Both the position numbers and the translations under genes were made by a program. A stretch of 64,000 nt of DNA from Wuchereria bancrofti. Taxonomy: Eukaryota > Nematoda > Chromadorea > Rhabditida > Onchocercidae. The notes beneath the pieces are model-generated. The model did not search any database and was not told where the DNA came from. It saw only the letters and a list, made by a program, of their open reading frames with translations. Below, one piece after another: positions 37,406-50,232 of this stretch. Position 1 is the stretch's first letter. Each line of letters opens with the position of its first letter. The stretch covers positions 23,768,243 to 23,832,242 of the forward strand of contig SSBO01000012.1 of NCBI GenBank assembly GCA_005281725.1. The letters are read 5' to 3'.

Positions 37406-40400
37406 TCATTCAGCTGCAACAGCTGCATTATCAGCATCTAATTGTTTGCCGAGATATTCCCAATTATGTACCATTAATTTCTGAATTGCAAGCAATGAAT
37501 GATAGCGTACGTTTGGATCATCTGCCGAAAGTAATTTCATCACTGCTTCCTTACCTTGTAGTTGCTCAATTTTGCTGAAATGAAAAGAAGAAAGAAAAAC
37601 GTAAGTATATAAAATATATACAGTTTTACCAAGAGAAAAAAAGAAAAACGAACTTTTTGCCCCTCGGATAGTGTCTCACGTATTCTCCAATATCATGAAC
37701 TGCTACACAAAGAGCTAAAGTATCCGATTGCACTTCCAAAATCTTGATCAAAATCCTAAAAATAAAAATGAAACAATTGGTAATCTTTCAATGTTTCGTT
37801 ATAAACTGAAAACTTGCCTTAAAAGTTCGAAATCTTTTTCATTGAATTTCTGTGCATTTTCTCTCCAGAATTTCTCCGATTTATGGACTGGACTCCATTG
37901 CAGACGACCTGATTTAACCTTTAAAAAAAGAATTGAAAAATGAAGTCCTCTTAATCTATTCGTATGATGCGTCGCTTCTTAGATTTGATGAACGAAAAAA
38001 TCGAGTAAATTCTAAAATAAATGTAGAATAGCCTTAAAGTTTAAATGATCTTAAAATTTGCTGCAGAATTCAACAAGTTTATTCAAATTCCTGGTAAACA
38101 CACTTATCAGCAATCCATCACTTGGAACATACCTCCGATACATATTCGTCAAACGAAGAAAAGTCTTGGACCAAAGAATGCAGCCTTTCACTAAGGAATT
38201 CAACATCATCGTTCAGCTCGTCATCATCAAATTTTTTAGAGTCCATTAGTTCGAGTGTTTTCAAAGTCTTAAACTGCACCATCTGCAAAGCTGCTTCTCG
38301 TTCAAGATCACGATCATCGATTTTTTCCAGAATATTCCGGAACGTTCCCAAGATTATACGAATTACCTGTGATAAATAATTTTAAGAGTTAGTAATTTTA
38401 AGCTTTATACGAAAACAAAAAGTAAAATGATAAAAATCATTAACAGTCATTCCAAACTCATATATAATAAACCATCTCGTATTAAGTCATAAAAATATAC
38501 TGATTTTGAAAACTGAACTGAAAAAATATCAAAAATATACAGTTTTACCTTTTCCTTAGTTGATTCCGATAGAATATCACCAAGAATCTGAATAGCTCCA
38601 GTATGTGGGAATTTTTCGGCTATGGCCGGATTAAATGTAAGACACCATAAGGAGAATATAAGCTGATACTGCAGTTGGAAATTGGTTTTACCACTCAACA
38701 CTGATAAAATACTGAAAGTTAAGATATTTTCAAATCACTGCAAATCAGTAAGATATTTTCGAATTATTATGAAAGAAGTAACAAAAGATGTAAAGCTTGT
38801 TCTAATAAAAATGCGCCTCTAATCCGTTTGCGCTCTTAATCAAATTTAAAATATGTTAGCATCATTTCTTGAATTTGTGAAATATTGTGAAACAAAATTA
38901 GCTTAAAAGATTTTTCTAATCATTTGATGTTTCAAGTACTATATATTATCCTCTAGGGGCAATAATGGTTGTAATTATATTTATCAAAAAATCATGCAAA
39001 AAGAAAAAGTAATAATTCATTCAAAAACCTCGCAATACCATCCATTGCTAAAAACGTATGACGATACTCATCAATCCGAAGCATCATTTGCAAGCAACGT
39101 GCTGTTGTATTGATATACTCGTTTCTTGGTGCTTTTAACTGATCCTTGAGAAATGAAATGTAGAAGTTTAAGTCAGAACCTTCCATTAGTGTTGTGCCAA
39201 AACATGCAAATTTTGCCAAAACAGATGACATCTGAAAAATGTTTCTCTTCAATTGTTGCACCATACAGCTTCCTGTTTACAAAGTAAATATAAATCGTAG
39301 ACTCTCAATTGATTTAATCAAAGATGTCACCAAATGCTAGCGTATATTCACTGCTAAGCATTATGTTAAATTTCGATGTTTGTTATTTATACTTCAATTT
39401 CGTAGTAGTTACAGATAGGATAATCAATAGAAGAAAAATTATTAATAATGTTAATATTTTACAAGAAGCACTCTAAGTATGTATTCCATCAAATTACTTT
39501 CAAGCCTTTTTGCTAAAGTATGAATCAAAATTCAAACCTGATTCACGATGAATGAATCTTGACGTTGTAAGATACCTAAAAACCATGACCACAATGTGCA
39601 CTTATTTTTTCGGGCATAACTGTGGAATATTTCCACACGTGATTTATCCTCCTGAAATAAATCATGTCATTGAAAAGAAGTGCTACATGTTAGGGTTAAA
39701 GAGGAAAGACTATCCAGTTTTACACTAGATTTTTAGAATTTTCTTACTTCTTTTCCCACATAGTGAGATTTTTTTCTTAGTAAACTCGAAATTTTCAGTG
39801 TAGCATTCCATCTTTTATAAGAATAATGAATTATATCAACTGATCAATATAAAGACTAAACTAATGACTAGTACTGTAAATCTGAATTAGTTGACAGTTA
39901 AGAACACAATGAATTTTGTTTTACTGCATTTTTAACCAAATTTTTACTTGTAATTATCTGTATTTGTAACCATAAAAAGATAAAATTTATTGGAATTCAT
40001 GGTAGAATATGAAATAGATAAATGGAACACTAACCATAATCATATCATCCAGCAATGTTAGTATATAACGAACATTGTGATCTTTAGCAACAGTTGTAAT
40101 AAAACTGATCATTGTTCGAGCACATTGCGTCTTGTTACTCTCCAAAAGTTCATCACGACCTTGCTTAGTTTTTGACATCTCATATGAAGTTATAAAATCA
40201 TAATCTTCCTGTGTAATCATTTGACTCCTATAATGTCCATTTATTACTTTACAACAATTAATAAGTTGATTTGGAACATGTTTTACTTTTTCTTCTTATA
40301 AATTGCTTTACTCATTACTTTAACCACCAACAAGAAGACAGTAAATATTAACACAACATATAGTAGAAGACTGAAATGCATATGACTAAACTTCGGAAAT

Positions 40401-41077
40401 TCTTTGATAGCAACAAAAAGTAATTTTCAAAAGTTTAAAAAGAAAAAAATGTAATAAGTAATCAACTTTCAATTATAATAGATAAGAAAGAAGAATGGCT
40501 AATAGTCAAATAAATGAAAATTTAAAGTTAACAAAACATTACACAATCCATTTTATAATGAGCATAGATATTATAAGTTAAGTTTTTTGTTCTAGCTTTC
40601 AGTAAATCTTAACTATTACCAATTATTGAATATTTCTCAGCACATCACGAAATCTTTTTTTTCGTACTCACCATAATTGAAGCTTATTCTGCTACCTAGT
40701 AATTGAGAAAAAGGTTTATTCCAAGGACATGTAAAAAGTATATAGTTTCTTCTATAACCACTATGGACATATTCTCCTTCATATCGGTAGTTGTGGAAAG
40801 CATTTCACTTTAAAATAAGACAAAACACAGGTGTGTAATTATGGGTATAATTAAAAAATATATGTGTAGGTATAATTAAAACATAGGTATAATTAAAATA
40901 CAATAACAGGTATAAAAACAGGTATAATAAAGTACTGAATACCAACCTTAAGTAAGAATTCCAATTAGGTCTATTATTTCGAACATCAGCTGCTTCTAGC
41001 TGTAATTTACTTGTTGCACTAATCATATCAACTTGAGGAATTTGTGGCACATCCGTTGGCATTGTTAAATCAGCCAT
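37406..41077 (-). CDS. vha-15: V-type proton ATPase subunit H
   Basis: Nine exons in phase: 40947-41077, 40035-40227, 39538-39651, 39029-39231, 38549-38711, 38133-38366, 37818-37918, 37654-37755 and 37406-37574; total 469 residues, normal for the family. Subunit H is a HEAT/armadillo-type regulator of the cytosolic V1 sector that couples or silences ATP hydrolysis. Matches in order: [84 protein letters not shown] and the C-terminal [19 protein letters not shown]. Exon 4 was started at ATGTCATCTG (39231), because this restores the family alignment; the open frame upstream of it is intronic. The intron after exon 7 uses a GC donor. A probable trans-splice acceptor lies 32 bases before the ATG. 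Confidence 0.96.
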
Positions 41078-41108
41078 TTCTCCGGAATGAGATGTAAAAT
41101 TCAGGAAT

Positions 41109-41110
41109 GC
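41109..41110 (-). promoter_or_regulatory. Possible spliced-leader acceptor for vha-15
   Basis: On the minus strand TTTATTTTTAG ends at 41110, 32 bases before the ATG at 41077. It fits an SL trans-splice site, but a 5' untranslated exon would look the same. Confidence 0.45.
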
Positions 41111-42871
41111 TAAAAATAAACTTCAAATAGCATCACCATTACCATTTCAATATTTAATCAAATCGGTTCTTTCTATTTCTTTTCTGTAATTATTTCTTTT
41201 TTTTTTTTATGGAATCAGGAAAAGGGGAATGAATGAATGAATGGATGAATGACTGTTCGAAAAAAATAACGGAAATTAAAGACATCAACAAACAGCCAGA
41301 TGAATAAATATATGGCAAAATATTAGAATCGATGAATGTAAGAATAGAATGAACAAAAAAAAAAAAAAAAAACGGAAAATTACTACAATGGATGAATTTG
41401 AGAGGAAAATTACCGGAACAAACGGATACACCGGAAAAATAGAGCACACGAGATTTTATATGAGTAATGAAAAATGACCAAAGAGTAAGAAACCAATGAT
41501 CAAAGGCAGACATTCCATACAAGACCGTCTCCTTTCGAATATTTTCATGTATAAATGAAATGAATTATAGAATAATTTAATGAAAGTGCGGAGGAATTAC
41601 AAAAAATAAAATATCAAATATTTCAAAATATGCCGGAATTTGAATTATATTTGTCAAAATTCATTTTTACAATTTAAAATTAACAAGAGATCTGAAGTAA
41701 AATATATAACAAGGATTAATTGATATACAAAATAGAAAATCTTACGTCAAACAATATTTACGTACATTTTTTTTTTGAGACGTGATTAACACGTATGAGT
41801 TAATTAGCGTTGCAAATGAATTGTAATAATACATGTTTAACAGAAAGATTATATTAAATTATTGAAATTATCACTAATAATTAATTGTTTACATATTTAT
41901 CAGTGATAAAATTTTAATGAATTACAAACATTTCCGATTAATCGAATACTTTTTTTTTTTTTTTTTTACTTATGTAATCTTTCACACAGATATTTCACAG
42001 CCTTTTTCGTCTATTTCCATTCATTTCACATTCCTCTTTTACTTTCTTCTCTTTTCACAATACTCTTTCATACATTTACTGTGCACTGATCATAAATGCG
42101 ACAAATATTCGATGAATCTTAATTTCTCATTGATGACTCATCGATGACGTCATCTCCTCTGTCACTTCTTTTTACAGTGTATGGGAATTAGTCATTTGGT
42201 CCACGTAAAGCACACTTTTTTAATTGTCTGTTTACGAAATTGACTGCAAGTCTTCAAAATTTCCGAAATTTCTTCCGCATGCCTCCTCCATACGACCGTT
42301 GTGATGACACAGTCTGCCCCAACCACATGTCTGTGTATGTGGGTGCATGTCTATGTATGTGTGTGTGTGTGCATGTGTATGTATATATGTATTTGTATGT
42401 GTATACATTTCTATGTGTGCTGCACATGTATGTTTGTGTCTGTCTGTGTGTATGTGTGTGTCACTTTAGAGGTATATTATTCGGGTAAAATAAACCTGAA
42501 AAATTTGTTTACCCAAGAATACTATTGACTTATAGAAGGTATCAGATAATGATTGGATATATATTTCATCTATTATTCATGAATCTTTGATTGGGAAAAA
42601 ACTAAAATTTCAAGGATAAATATGAAAGTAGAAGAGGGAGAATTTGAGTTTAACTAACACTTCAATTATACTTTACTTATTCAAGTTTCACCTAGAAATT
42701 GAATTAATTCAAATAAATTGAAGGAATTTAATTAAAAATGTTTATTTACGAAAATTGTTTGCTCATTTTGGGCTTATTTTATAGAATGTTTATTTAAGAT
42801 CAACTAATGGGAACATTAGTTTCAGGCTAAGAGATAGATAAATATCTGATGACACATGCGCATACTTTATA
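41111..42871. promoter_or_regulatory. Divergent vha-15/ADAM17 upstream region
   Basis: It contains a perfect TGACGTCA palindrome at 42145-42152, with a TGACTCA-type site close by (about 42133-42139), and a TG-rich microsatellite at 42329-42462 built from GTGTATGT and GTGTGT units. No exon was recognised. The short ORFs at 42240-42528 are translations of the TG repeat. Confidence 0.5.
42329..42462. repeat. TG/TATG microsatellite
   Basis: An imperfect run of GTGT, GTATGT and GCATGT units over about 130 bp, longer and less AT-rich than its surroundings. Confidence 0.85.
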
Positions 42872-45800
42872 ATGTTGTTGTTTTGGAGACGAATTGTCGT
42901 CGTCTCATTTCATTTCCTGTTTTATGCCTGTTTACTAATTAATGAAGCATTTACTAATAATGGTAATTTTAATCGTTTTTCTAAACTAAAAATTTGTAAA
43001 CAAATTATAGGGATGTAAAGTCTAGGCAAATCAATTATTAAATCAATGTTTCAATTGATAAACTGATAATGTTAACATTCTATTCGTTCCTATCGCTATT
43101 TCTTATCAGTGTTAGATTTGTAAGATTAATTTCATTTACTTTATGAATAAATGAAATGAAAATGTTAAAGGCAATAAAGAAATGAATCTAAATGAAAGAT
43201 TAAAATATTATGAAATTATTGAAATAAATCGACGAATCGAAAAACGAGGCATTGTGGATAATAATATTTTATACAACAAACAACAACGATTAACTTTTAG
43301 GTGCATTTTTTCTTTCTTTTTTTTTTTGTTTTGTTTTGTTTTTCTTTTAATACTTTGCCAAATTTTTCAGTTTATCAAATATATGCTTATCATATCATAA
43401 TAATATGTAATATGAGAGTTGAGGAATTTTATTTTTATCATAAATTTTACTTTACTTTTAAGTTAAATTATTTTTTTCATAAAATGTACGAACTCTTTTT
43501 TTTTCCTCTTTTCTTTTTTTTTTTTTTGTATTTCATTTATTTTATAACTAATTTTTATTTTTTGCATAAAATTAAATTAATAGTTTATTTGCTTTTTTTT
43601 TTTTAAAATTTCTTTGAGGAACTTGAAAACTATTTCTAGAGCTTTCAATCGTTTTTTTGATATATATCTTACACCGAAGAAAGGCATTCTTCATACGAAT
43701 TTCAAATGTCGAGAAATAGACGGTTATGGATATGAAAAATTATGTACGGTTAATCCGGATGAATATTTTGGTGGTCATTTACATGGTAAAATATTTTATA
43801 TTGTATTATTTCAAAATGCAAATTAAATTTGAAATTTATACTTAATGCAATTAATTTCATTTTTTAATTTCAATTAATTTGATATCGGATTTTAAGAGTT
43901 CAATTAACATTATTTTTATTCCTAGACATTAGCAATAATGTAAAATTAACTTACTCTATTACTAACATTTTATTTACATTTCAATTATTTTTAATCTATC
44001 GAACGGAATCTTATTTCCGGTATTCTGAAGGTGTTGCTAATTCGATAGTAGCGATTAGTTACAGTGATGAAGGCTCATTATTGGGTACCGTACAAAGTGA
44101 CGGTGAAATTTACATTTTCGAACCGGCAAAAATTTATTTCGTAATTTTTCTTTTTTCTTAATTAATTTTTATCATTTAAAAGAATTCATCTTGCTTTGTA
44201 TTAATGAATTTTCATTTAATATCGATATTCTCTTTATGTATAGCATCTCTTTAGGGATAGTGAAAATTTTTAAATTAATAAATTATTAAATTAAATCTAT
44301 TATGATTTTGTGTATAATTTTGATTGGTAGCATATTTTATGGAAAAAGCACTATTAGAAGGTGAAGTTTTAAGGGATAGATTTAAAAAAAAAAAAAAAAA
44401 AAAGTGTGTTTAGAAATTACAGCAATTATTTGATCGTTTGATTTAAATATTAAAATTTTGAAGTTTTTTTTTTTTTTTTTTTTTTAAGAATACACCAGTA
44501 TTATCATATCCTGTACGTTAGGAAAATTTTTAGGAAACAGCTCATCCGTGGGAAGTTTTAGCTTATCGAAATTCAGATTTAAAATTAAATTTTGAAGCGA
44601 ATAATAGATCATTTTGTTCGTCGATATTAATTGGAAATTCAAATAATGTATCATTTTCTCAATCAGTGCGAGTTAAACGATTGTCAGCATTACCAGCACA
44701 TAAAAACCGGTTAGTTTGTAACTTTTTTTTTTTTTTTTTGAAATTGCAAAATATCTAGGATACAATCATATATGGAAATTATATTGGCTATTCTTTGATT
44801 TAAATTTGAATTTAAATTTTAGATGTTCTTTACGCGTTGTTGCGGATTATCAATTTTTTAGAACAATTGGAAATGGTAGTCAAGCATTCTCTGCTAGATA
44901 TCTGGTTTGTTTTAGAATTATTTATTTAATTAATTATAGATGTTTACTTGCATTTACTTGCAGAATTATTTATTTAATTAATTATAGATGTTTACTTGCA
45001 TTTACTTGCAGAATTATTTATTTAATTAATTATAGATGTTTACTTGCATTTACTTGCAGAATTATTTATTTAATTAATTATAGATGTTTACTTGCATTTA
45101 CTTGCAGAATTATTTATTTAATTAATTATAGATGTTTACTTGCACATTCTTCTTCATTTCTTCTTTTTTTCATTTGTTATTATTAATCATTTTTGCTACT
45201 TAATTATTTAGGTAACAAAAATGTTTTAAAATGATAAAAAGGGATCCTTTTGATTTATATTATTAGAATTTTTTTTTTTTGAAATTGCAAAATATCTAGG
45301 ATACAATCATATATGGAAATTATATTGGCTATTCTTTGATTTAAATTTTAATTTAAATTTTAGATGTTCTTTACGCGTTGTTGCGGATTATCAATTTTTT
45401 AGAACAATTGGAAATGGTAGTCAAGCATTCTCTGCTAGATATCTGGTTTGTTTTAGAATTATTTATTTAATTAATTATAGATGTTTACTTGCATTTACTT
45501 GCAGAATTATTTATTTAATTAATTATAGATGTTTACTTGCATTTACTTGCAGAATTATTTATTTAATTAATTATAGATGTTTACTTGCATTTACTTGCAG
45601 AATTATTTATTTAATTAATTGTAGATGTTTACTTGCATTTACTTGCAGAATTATTTATTTAATTAATTGTAGATGTTTACTTGCATTTACTTGCAGAATT
45701 ATTTAATTAATTATAGATGTTTACTTGCACATTCTTCTTCATTTCTTCTTTTTTTCATTTGTTATTATTAATCATTTTTGCTACTTAATTATTTAGGTAA

Positions 45801-48800
45801 CAAAAATGTTTTAAAATGATAAAAAGGGATCCTTTTGATTTATATTATTAGAATTTTTTTTTTTTTTTTTGAATAATTGGAAAGGAAATGATATCAGACT
45901 ATTATCTAAATCTATAAATTTATAGATAAATGTGATTGATCGTGTTAACACATTGTATACAGTAACTGATTGGGGCATTGATGAAGATGGCCGACGATTG
46001 ATTAATATGGGTTTTATGATAAAAGAAATGATAATTCATACATCACCGACTATTAATCAATCGAATCATTATAATTCAAATACCGATACTAAACGAAGTA
46101 TTAAAGCTGTTCTTGATGTTAGTTATAATTAAATTATTTTCCTTCTGATATGCTATCAAATAATATCTCTGTATAAGCGTTCTTAATAATAATTAAATTA
46201 TTTAAAATTGCTGAAATGAAAGAAAGAAAAAAGAAATAAAAAAAATTATTACCATTATTTCATTAAAAAGAATAATTGAATAATTGACAATGTGAAGTTT
46301 TTTTTTTTTTTTTCTGTTCTATAATTACTGATACAATTTTATCAGCACTAATATGAACTATTCTCATACTAAAAAAAAAGAGATATTTTGATAATTGTAG
46401 AGAGAATTTTAGCATAGTTAATTTGTCGAATGATAATAAACTTTTGATTAAATTTTTCATTTTTGTTTAGTTTAGTCATTTTAATATATGAAATATTTTC
46501 AGAATTTTTCTCGAAATCAAGGATCTGATAAATATTGCCTTGTTCATCTGTTCACAGCACAATCATTCGAGAATGGTGTCCTTGGCTTAGCATATATCTC
46601 ATCACCTGAACTTGATGCAGCAGGTGGAATATGTTCAGTACAGGTAAATTTTATTAGAAGTAATTTTAATTTAAAATTTGGAGCTTTTTCCTTCACTAAG
46701 ATTAATTGATTTCAATTGTTATACGATATGGATATACTAAATTCATAGTGTGTTTTTTTTTTTTTTTTTTTTTATTTGAAGTTAATTTTTTTAATTTCAA
46801 ATAAAAGAAGTTAATTTTTATTAAATTACGATAAATAATGATTTAGAATAGAGATCGATTAGGTGTTGTTTATTACAATACTGCTCTTTCAAGTACAAAA
46901 GCTACTCATGGTGGCACGGTGGTATCACGTGAAGCAGATATTGTAACGGCTCACGGTAATCAAACATTTTCTTATTTATTAATTGAGCATTTTATTAATT
47001 TTTCAAAAAAAAAAAGAGAGCCAAAAATTACGTCAATATGAATTATATAATTTTGATGCAATTTAATTAAAATAAATATAAAATATGATAAATATAGTAG
47101 TTATGCGATGAAATAATTGTTAATTGAATGATTTGAATTCTTTTTTTCTTCACTAATTCTGCTTGAAAAAAAAAAAAAAATAAAGAATTGAATTCAATAA
47201 TTGCTATTTATTTAATGATTTTCAGAGTTAGGTCATAATTGGGGTGCAACACATGATGATTTATCAGTGGAATGCTCACCACCATACAGTTTAGGTGGTT
47301 CCTATATTATGAATACTTTTTCCGTTTCCGGATATGATGAGAATAATAATGTGAGTTAATAGATATTTCAAAAATGAAGAAAAAATAAATAAATAAATAA
47401 AATAAATTGATAATAAATACTATGAAAATTCGGGCAAATCGATAAAAAAATCTGAAAATTTAGTGATAACTATTAGAATTATTTCAGTTAGTAATTTCAT
47501 CATATTTCTTTTCATGCATTCGCATTTATCATTATTTTTTAAAATGGAAATTTTATTGAAAGTTGAATTTTTCATATTTTATTACTTTTTTTTTTTTCAT
47601 ATATATTTCATATATTTGAGGAATTAAATATTTAGGAAAAATTTTTTCATGAATTATGATTGGCTTTTTTTTTTTTTTTTTAAATAAATGATTTATTTAT
47701 CAGCGTTTTTCGCCATGTTCGCGTCGTCTAATTGGAAAGGTTTTGTCACGAAAAGCAAATATATGTTTTGAGCCTGAAATGAGTGCATTTTGTGGTAATG
47801 GTAAAGTTGAAAATGATACAAATGGTTTCGCAGAAGAATGTGACGTTGGTGGTTTACTTTCTGGAACTACTGATAAGTAAGTAATTTAAACATTTGATTT
47901 CATTTAGTTTAAAAATTTTTTGACAATATAAGATAGCTAGAAAGGTAATTCTAGTGTATGTATTTAAATTGAATCTGATACAAAAGAAAAAAGTTAATCT
48001 TAACATATAAGAAAGTTTGGCTTTTGTATTACTTAATATTGAAAGACAATTTTTTTTTTTTTTTTTGGATATATTATTAGTTTTGAAACATTAGAGATTT
48101 CATTTTTCTTCATTACATTTTTTATATGATATGATATCAGTAAAATAAATGAGTAATTTTTCAGATGTTGTACATCAGATTGTCGTTTTAAACCGAATGC
48201 AATTTGTTCACCGAAAAATAGTCCATGTTGTTCGAGTAATTGTCAATTTCTTCCATCAACTCATCTTTGTCTTCATGAAAATCGATTTCAGTGCAAACTT
48301 TCCTCATATTGCACGTTCGTTTATTACTATTTTGTTCAGGTGGTTATCAGTGGAGCGAAATTTAAGCATTAAATGAAAGAATGAGAAAGTCAAAGAACAC
48401 TCTCTTTTTAAAAAAAAAATGAAACTTTAATCAACGTTTTATGAAATAATTGAATTAATGATGGGTTTTGTTTTTTTTTTTCCAGGGGCAATTCAGGTGA
48501 ATGTCCAGAACCTGGTTTTGTGCAAGATGGTACACCTTGCATTGAAGATGGCGAATGTTTGAATGGCCAGTGTCTTACGTTTTGTGAAAAACCATCTGTC
48601 AACAAAAAACCGTGTATGTGTAGTAGAGGTAGCTTTTTGATTATATCAGTAATATTTAATACTAGATTACTAGTTCATTAATTTGTGTATTTAGTTTTTA
48701 ATTTTCGTATATTATCCCTGATAAAGTGATATCAATTATTTCTTCAATAGCTTTCGTTGTAGTATTCGTTGAATATTTGATAAGTGTATCGATCATGAAA

Positions 48801-50232
48801 GGTATTGTTGAATCGTTTGTTCTCCAACTAAATTTTCATTTGTCAGTTAAACTGTGAGAAGTTTTTAATTTCGAATTACGATTATAATTGTACAATTACA
48901 ATTATAATTATAAATATAAGAGCATGTAGAATCAAGATTGGCGAGAATGATTATTTTTTTTTTTTGTTAATTTCATAAGTTTTATTAATTCATAAATGCT
49001 ATTATGAAAAGTGATTTCATGAAAAATTACAGAAGCAGTTGCTTGCCTACGTTGCTGTCGTTCTGAAAATGGAACATGTGAACCATATAGTTATGATCCG
49101 AAATATATTTTGAAAGATGGTACTCGTTGTATTCATGGTACATGTTCGCGTGTTAGTTTTTATCTTTTTTATTCTGTTTTAAATTTTAAATTGCTGGAAG
49201 TAGATAGCTTTTCAAAATCTTTTATAGTAAAATTTGTGGTAATGAAGAAAGATATGTTTAAAATTTTCGTGAAATTTGTCAAAATTGACCACAAAATTAT
49301 TTGACATATAGATGTGAGGTTATCAGAACTCCTTCCTTTTTGATTGAGTTGAGAAATATTCGTCTTGTCGCTTTCAGTTTTGAAATTTTCTATTTTCAAA
49401 TAGCTAGTCAAAAATTTTCAGTTCTGTCTTCATTTTATAAAATATGTATGATATAATAAAAGAGATGATGTAATTTAATGTTTTTTTTTTTTATACAGGC
49501 TGTTTGTATTAAAGAAGTTGCTGATGTCATTTCTCATTTTTGGTATATCATCGAAAATCTTGATGAAACGAATTTTTGTAAGTGTTATCATTTATCTATT
49601 TTAATGTTGTTAACAAGAAATGCTTTTTGATGAAATACAATGGTGTATATGTTTTTGGAACTGTTAACTTTAGATTATAGTTAAATTTTTGATTTTCAAA
49701 ATTTACTTCTTTGTAAGATATTCGAGAAAAGGAGTTACATATCTTTAAAGAGTTTAAACTAAACAATTCTTTTCAGGGAAATTTGTTAGTGACAATTTGG
49801 TTGGTATCATTGCAGCTATTGTTTTGATTATATGGATTCCTGCAAGCATAGTTATACATAAAATAGTATGTATTTTTTAAAGTATTTAAAAAAAAAAAAC
49901 TTTATCATATTGTCCTCATAATATCATATCAGTGATAGTTGGCTCTATTACACAGGTTGTAGTCAAATTAATGCTACTAATAACTGTGGAAATTTGGACT
50001 AAGTTTTTTTGAGAAGTTATTTTGTACTAATATTGGGAGCAAGCAAACTAATTACATCTGAATGTTTCCGATTGTTTCAACATTTTTCTCTTTTTAGGAT
50101 AAGGCACGTGAAGTTGCAGCAATTGAAGAAAGTGAAAGTCATATCGAAGTTGTTGGGGAAAAATCAATATACAAATATATTATTAATCCATATTCTGAGG
50201 AAGGTGACACCAATAGAAATTCGCGATATTAA
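42872..50232 (+). CDS. adm-4: ADAM17/TACE-type membrane metalloprotease (sheddase)
   Basis: Seventeen coding exons, all phases closed, 771 residues: 42872-42962 (signal peptide), about 43171-43300, 43619-43785, 43926-44140, 44534-44709, 44823-44904 (copy at 45364-45445), 45926-46117, 46503-46643, 46847-46955, 47226-47350, 47704-47876, 48165-48314, 48486-48628, 49033-49151, 49499-49577, 49777-49865, 50098-50232. Order: signal sequence, prodomain with candidate cysteine switch (RSFCSSI), furin-type RVKR before [14 protein letters not shown], catalytic [13 protein letters not shown] (HExxHxxGxxH across exons 9-10), a disintegrin-like Cys-rich region with CCTSDC and SYCTGNSGECP, a membrane-proximal [11 protein letters not shown] domain, [10 protein letters not shown], one transmembrane helix ([20 protein letters not shown]) and a short cytoplasmic tail. 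The membrane-proximal and tail alignment points to ADAM17 rather than ADAM10. It would release ectodomains of surface proteins. The first two exons are the least certain. Confidence 0.92.
44740..45865. repeat. Tandem duplication of ADAM17 exon 6 with flanking introns
   Basis: A 541-bp unit (44740-45280) is followed directly by a second copy (45281 to about 45865). Each contains the same 82-nt exon, with identical acceptor and GTTTGT donor, and a minisatellite. The copies differ in minisatellite unit number (five versus six, the last one short), in poly-T length, and by at least one intron base (TTTGAATTT versus TTTTAATTT). There is no N at the join. Confidence 0.9.
44913..45142. repeat. 48-bp minisatellite, first array
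   Basis: Five units of about 48 bp (starts near 44915, 44963, 45011, 45059, 45107), each with AATTATTTATTTAATTAATT and GATGTTTACTTGCATTTACT. Because 48 is a multiple of 3 and no stop occurs, it yields an artificial repeating ORF. A second array of about six units lies at about 45455-45735. Confidence 0.9.

Noticed and set aside
39232..39272. Upstream extension of vha-15 exon 4
   Set aside because: The acceptor at 39273 gives the wrong phase; the acceptor before 39231 restores both the frame and the family alignment.
42240..42528. Cys/Val/Tyr-rich ORFs
   Set aside because: They are translations of the TG/TATG microsatellite.
44333..44363. Possible mini-exon in ADAM17
   Set aside because: It has a stop in the required phase, and the neighbouring exons already join in phase 0.
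44806..45186. 126-residue ORF with a repeating 16-residue unit
   Set aside because: It reads through ADAM17 exon 6 into the intronic 48-bp minisatellite; the exon has a good donor at 44904.
44913..45735. CRISPR-like array
   Set aside because: Units are directly adjacent with no unique spacers, and the DNA is eukaryotic.
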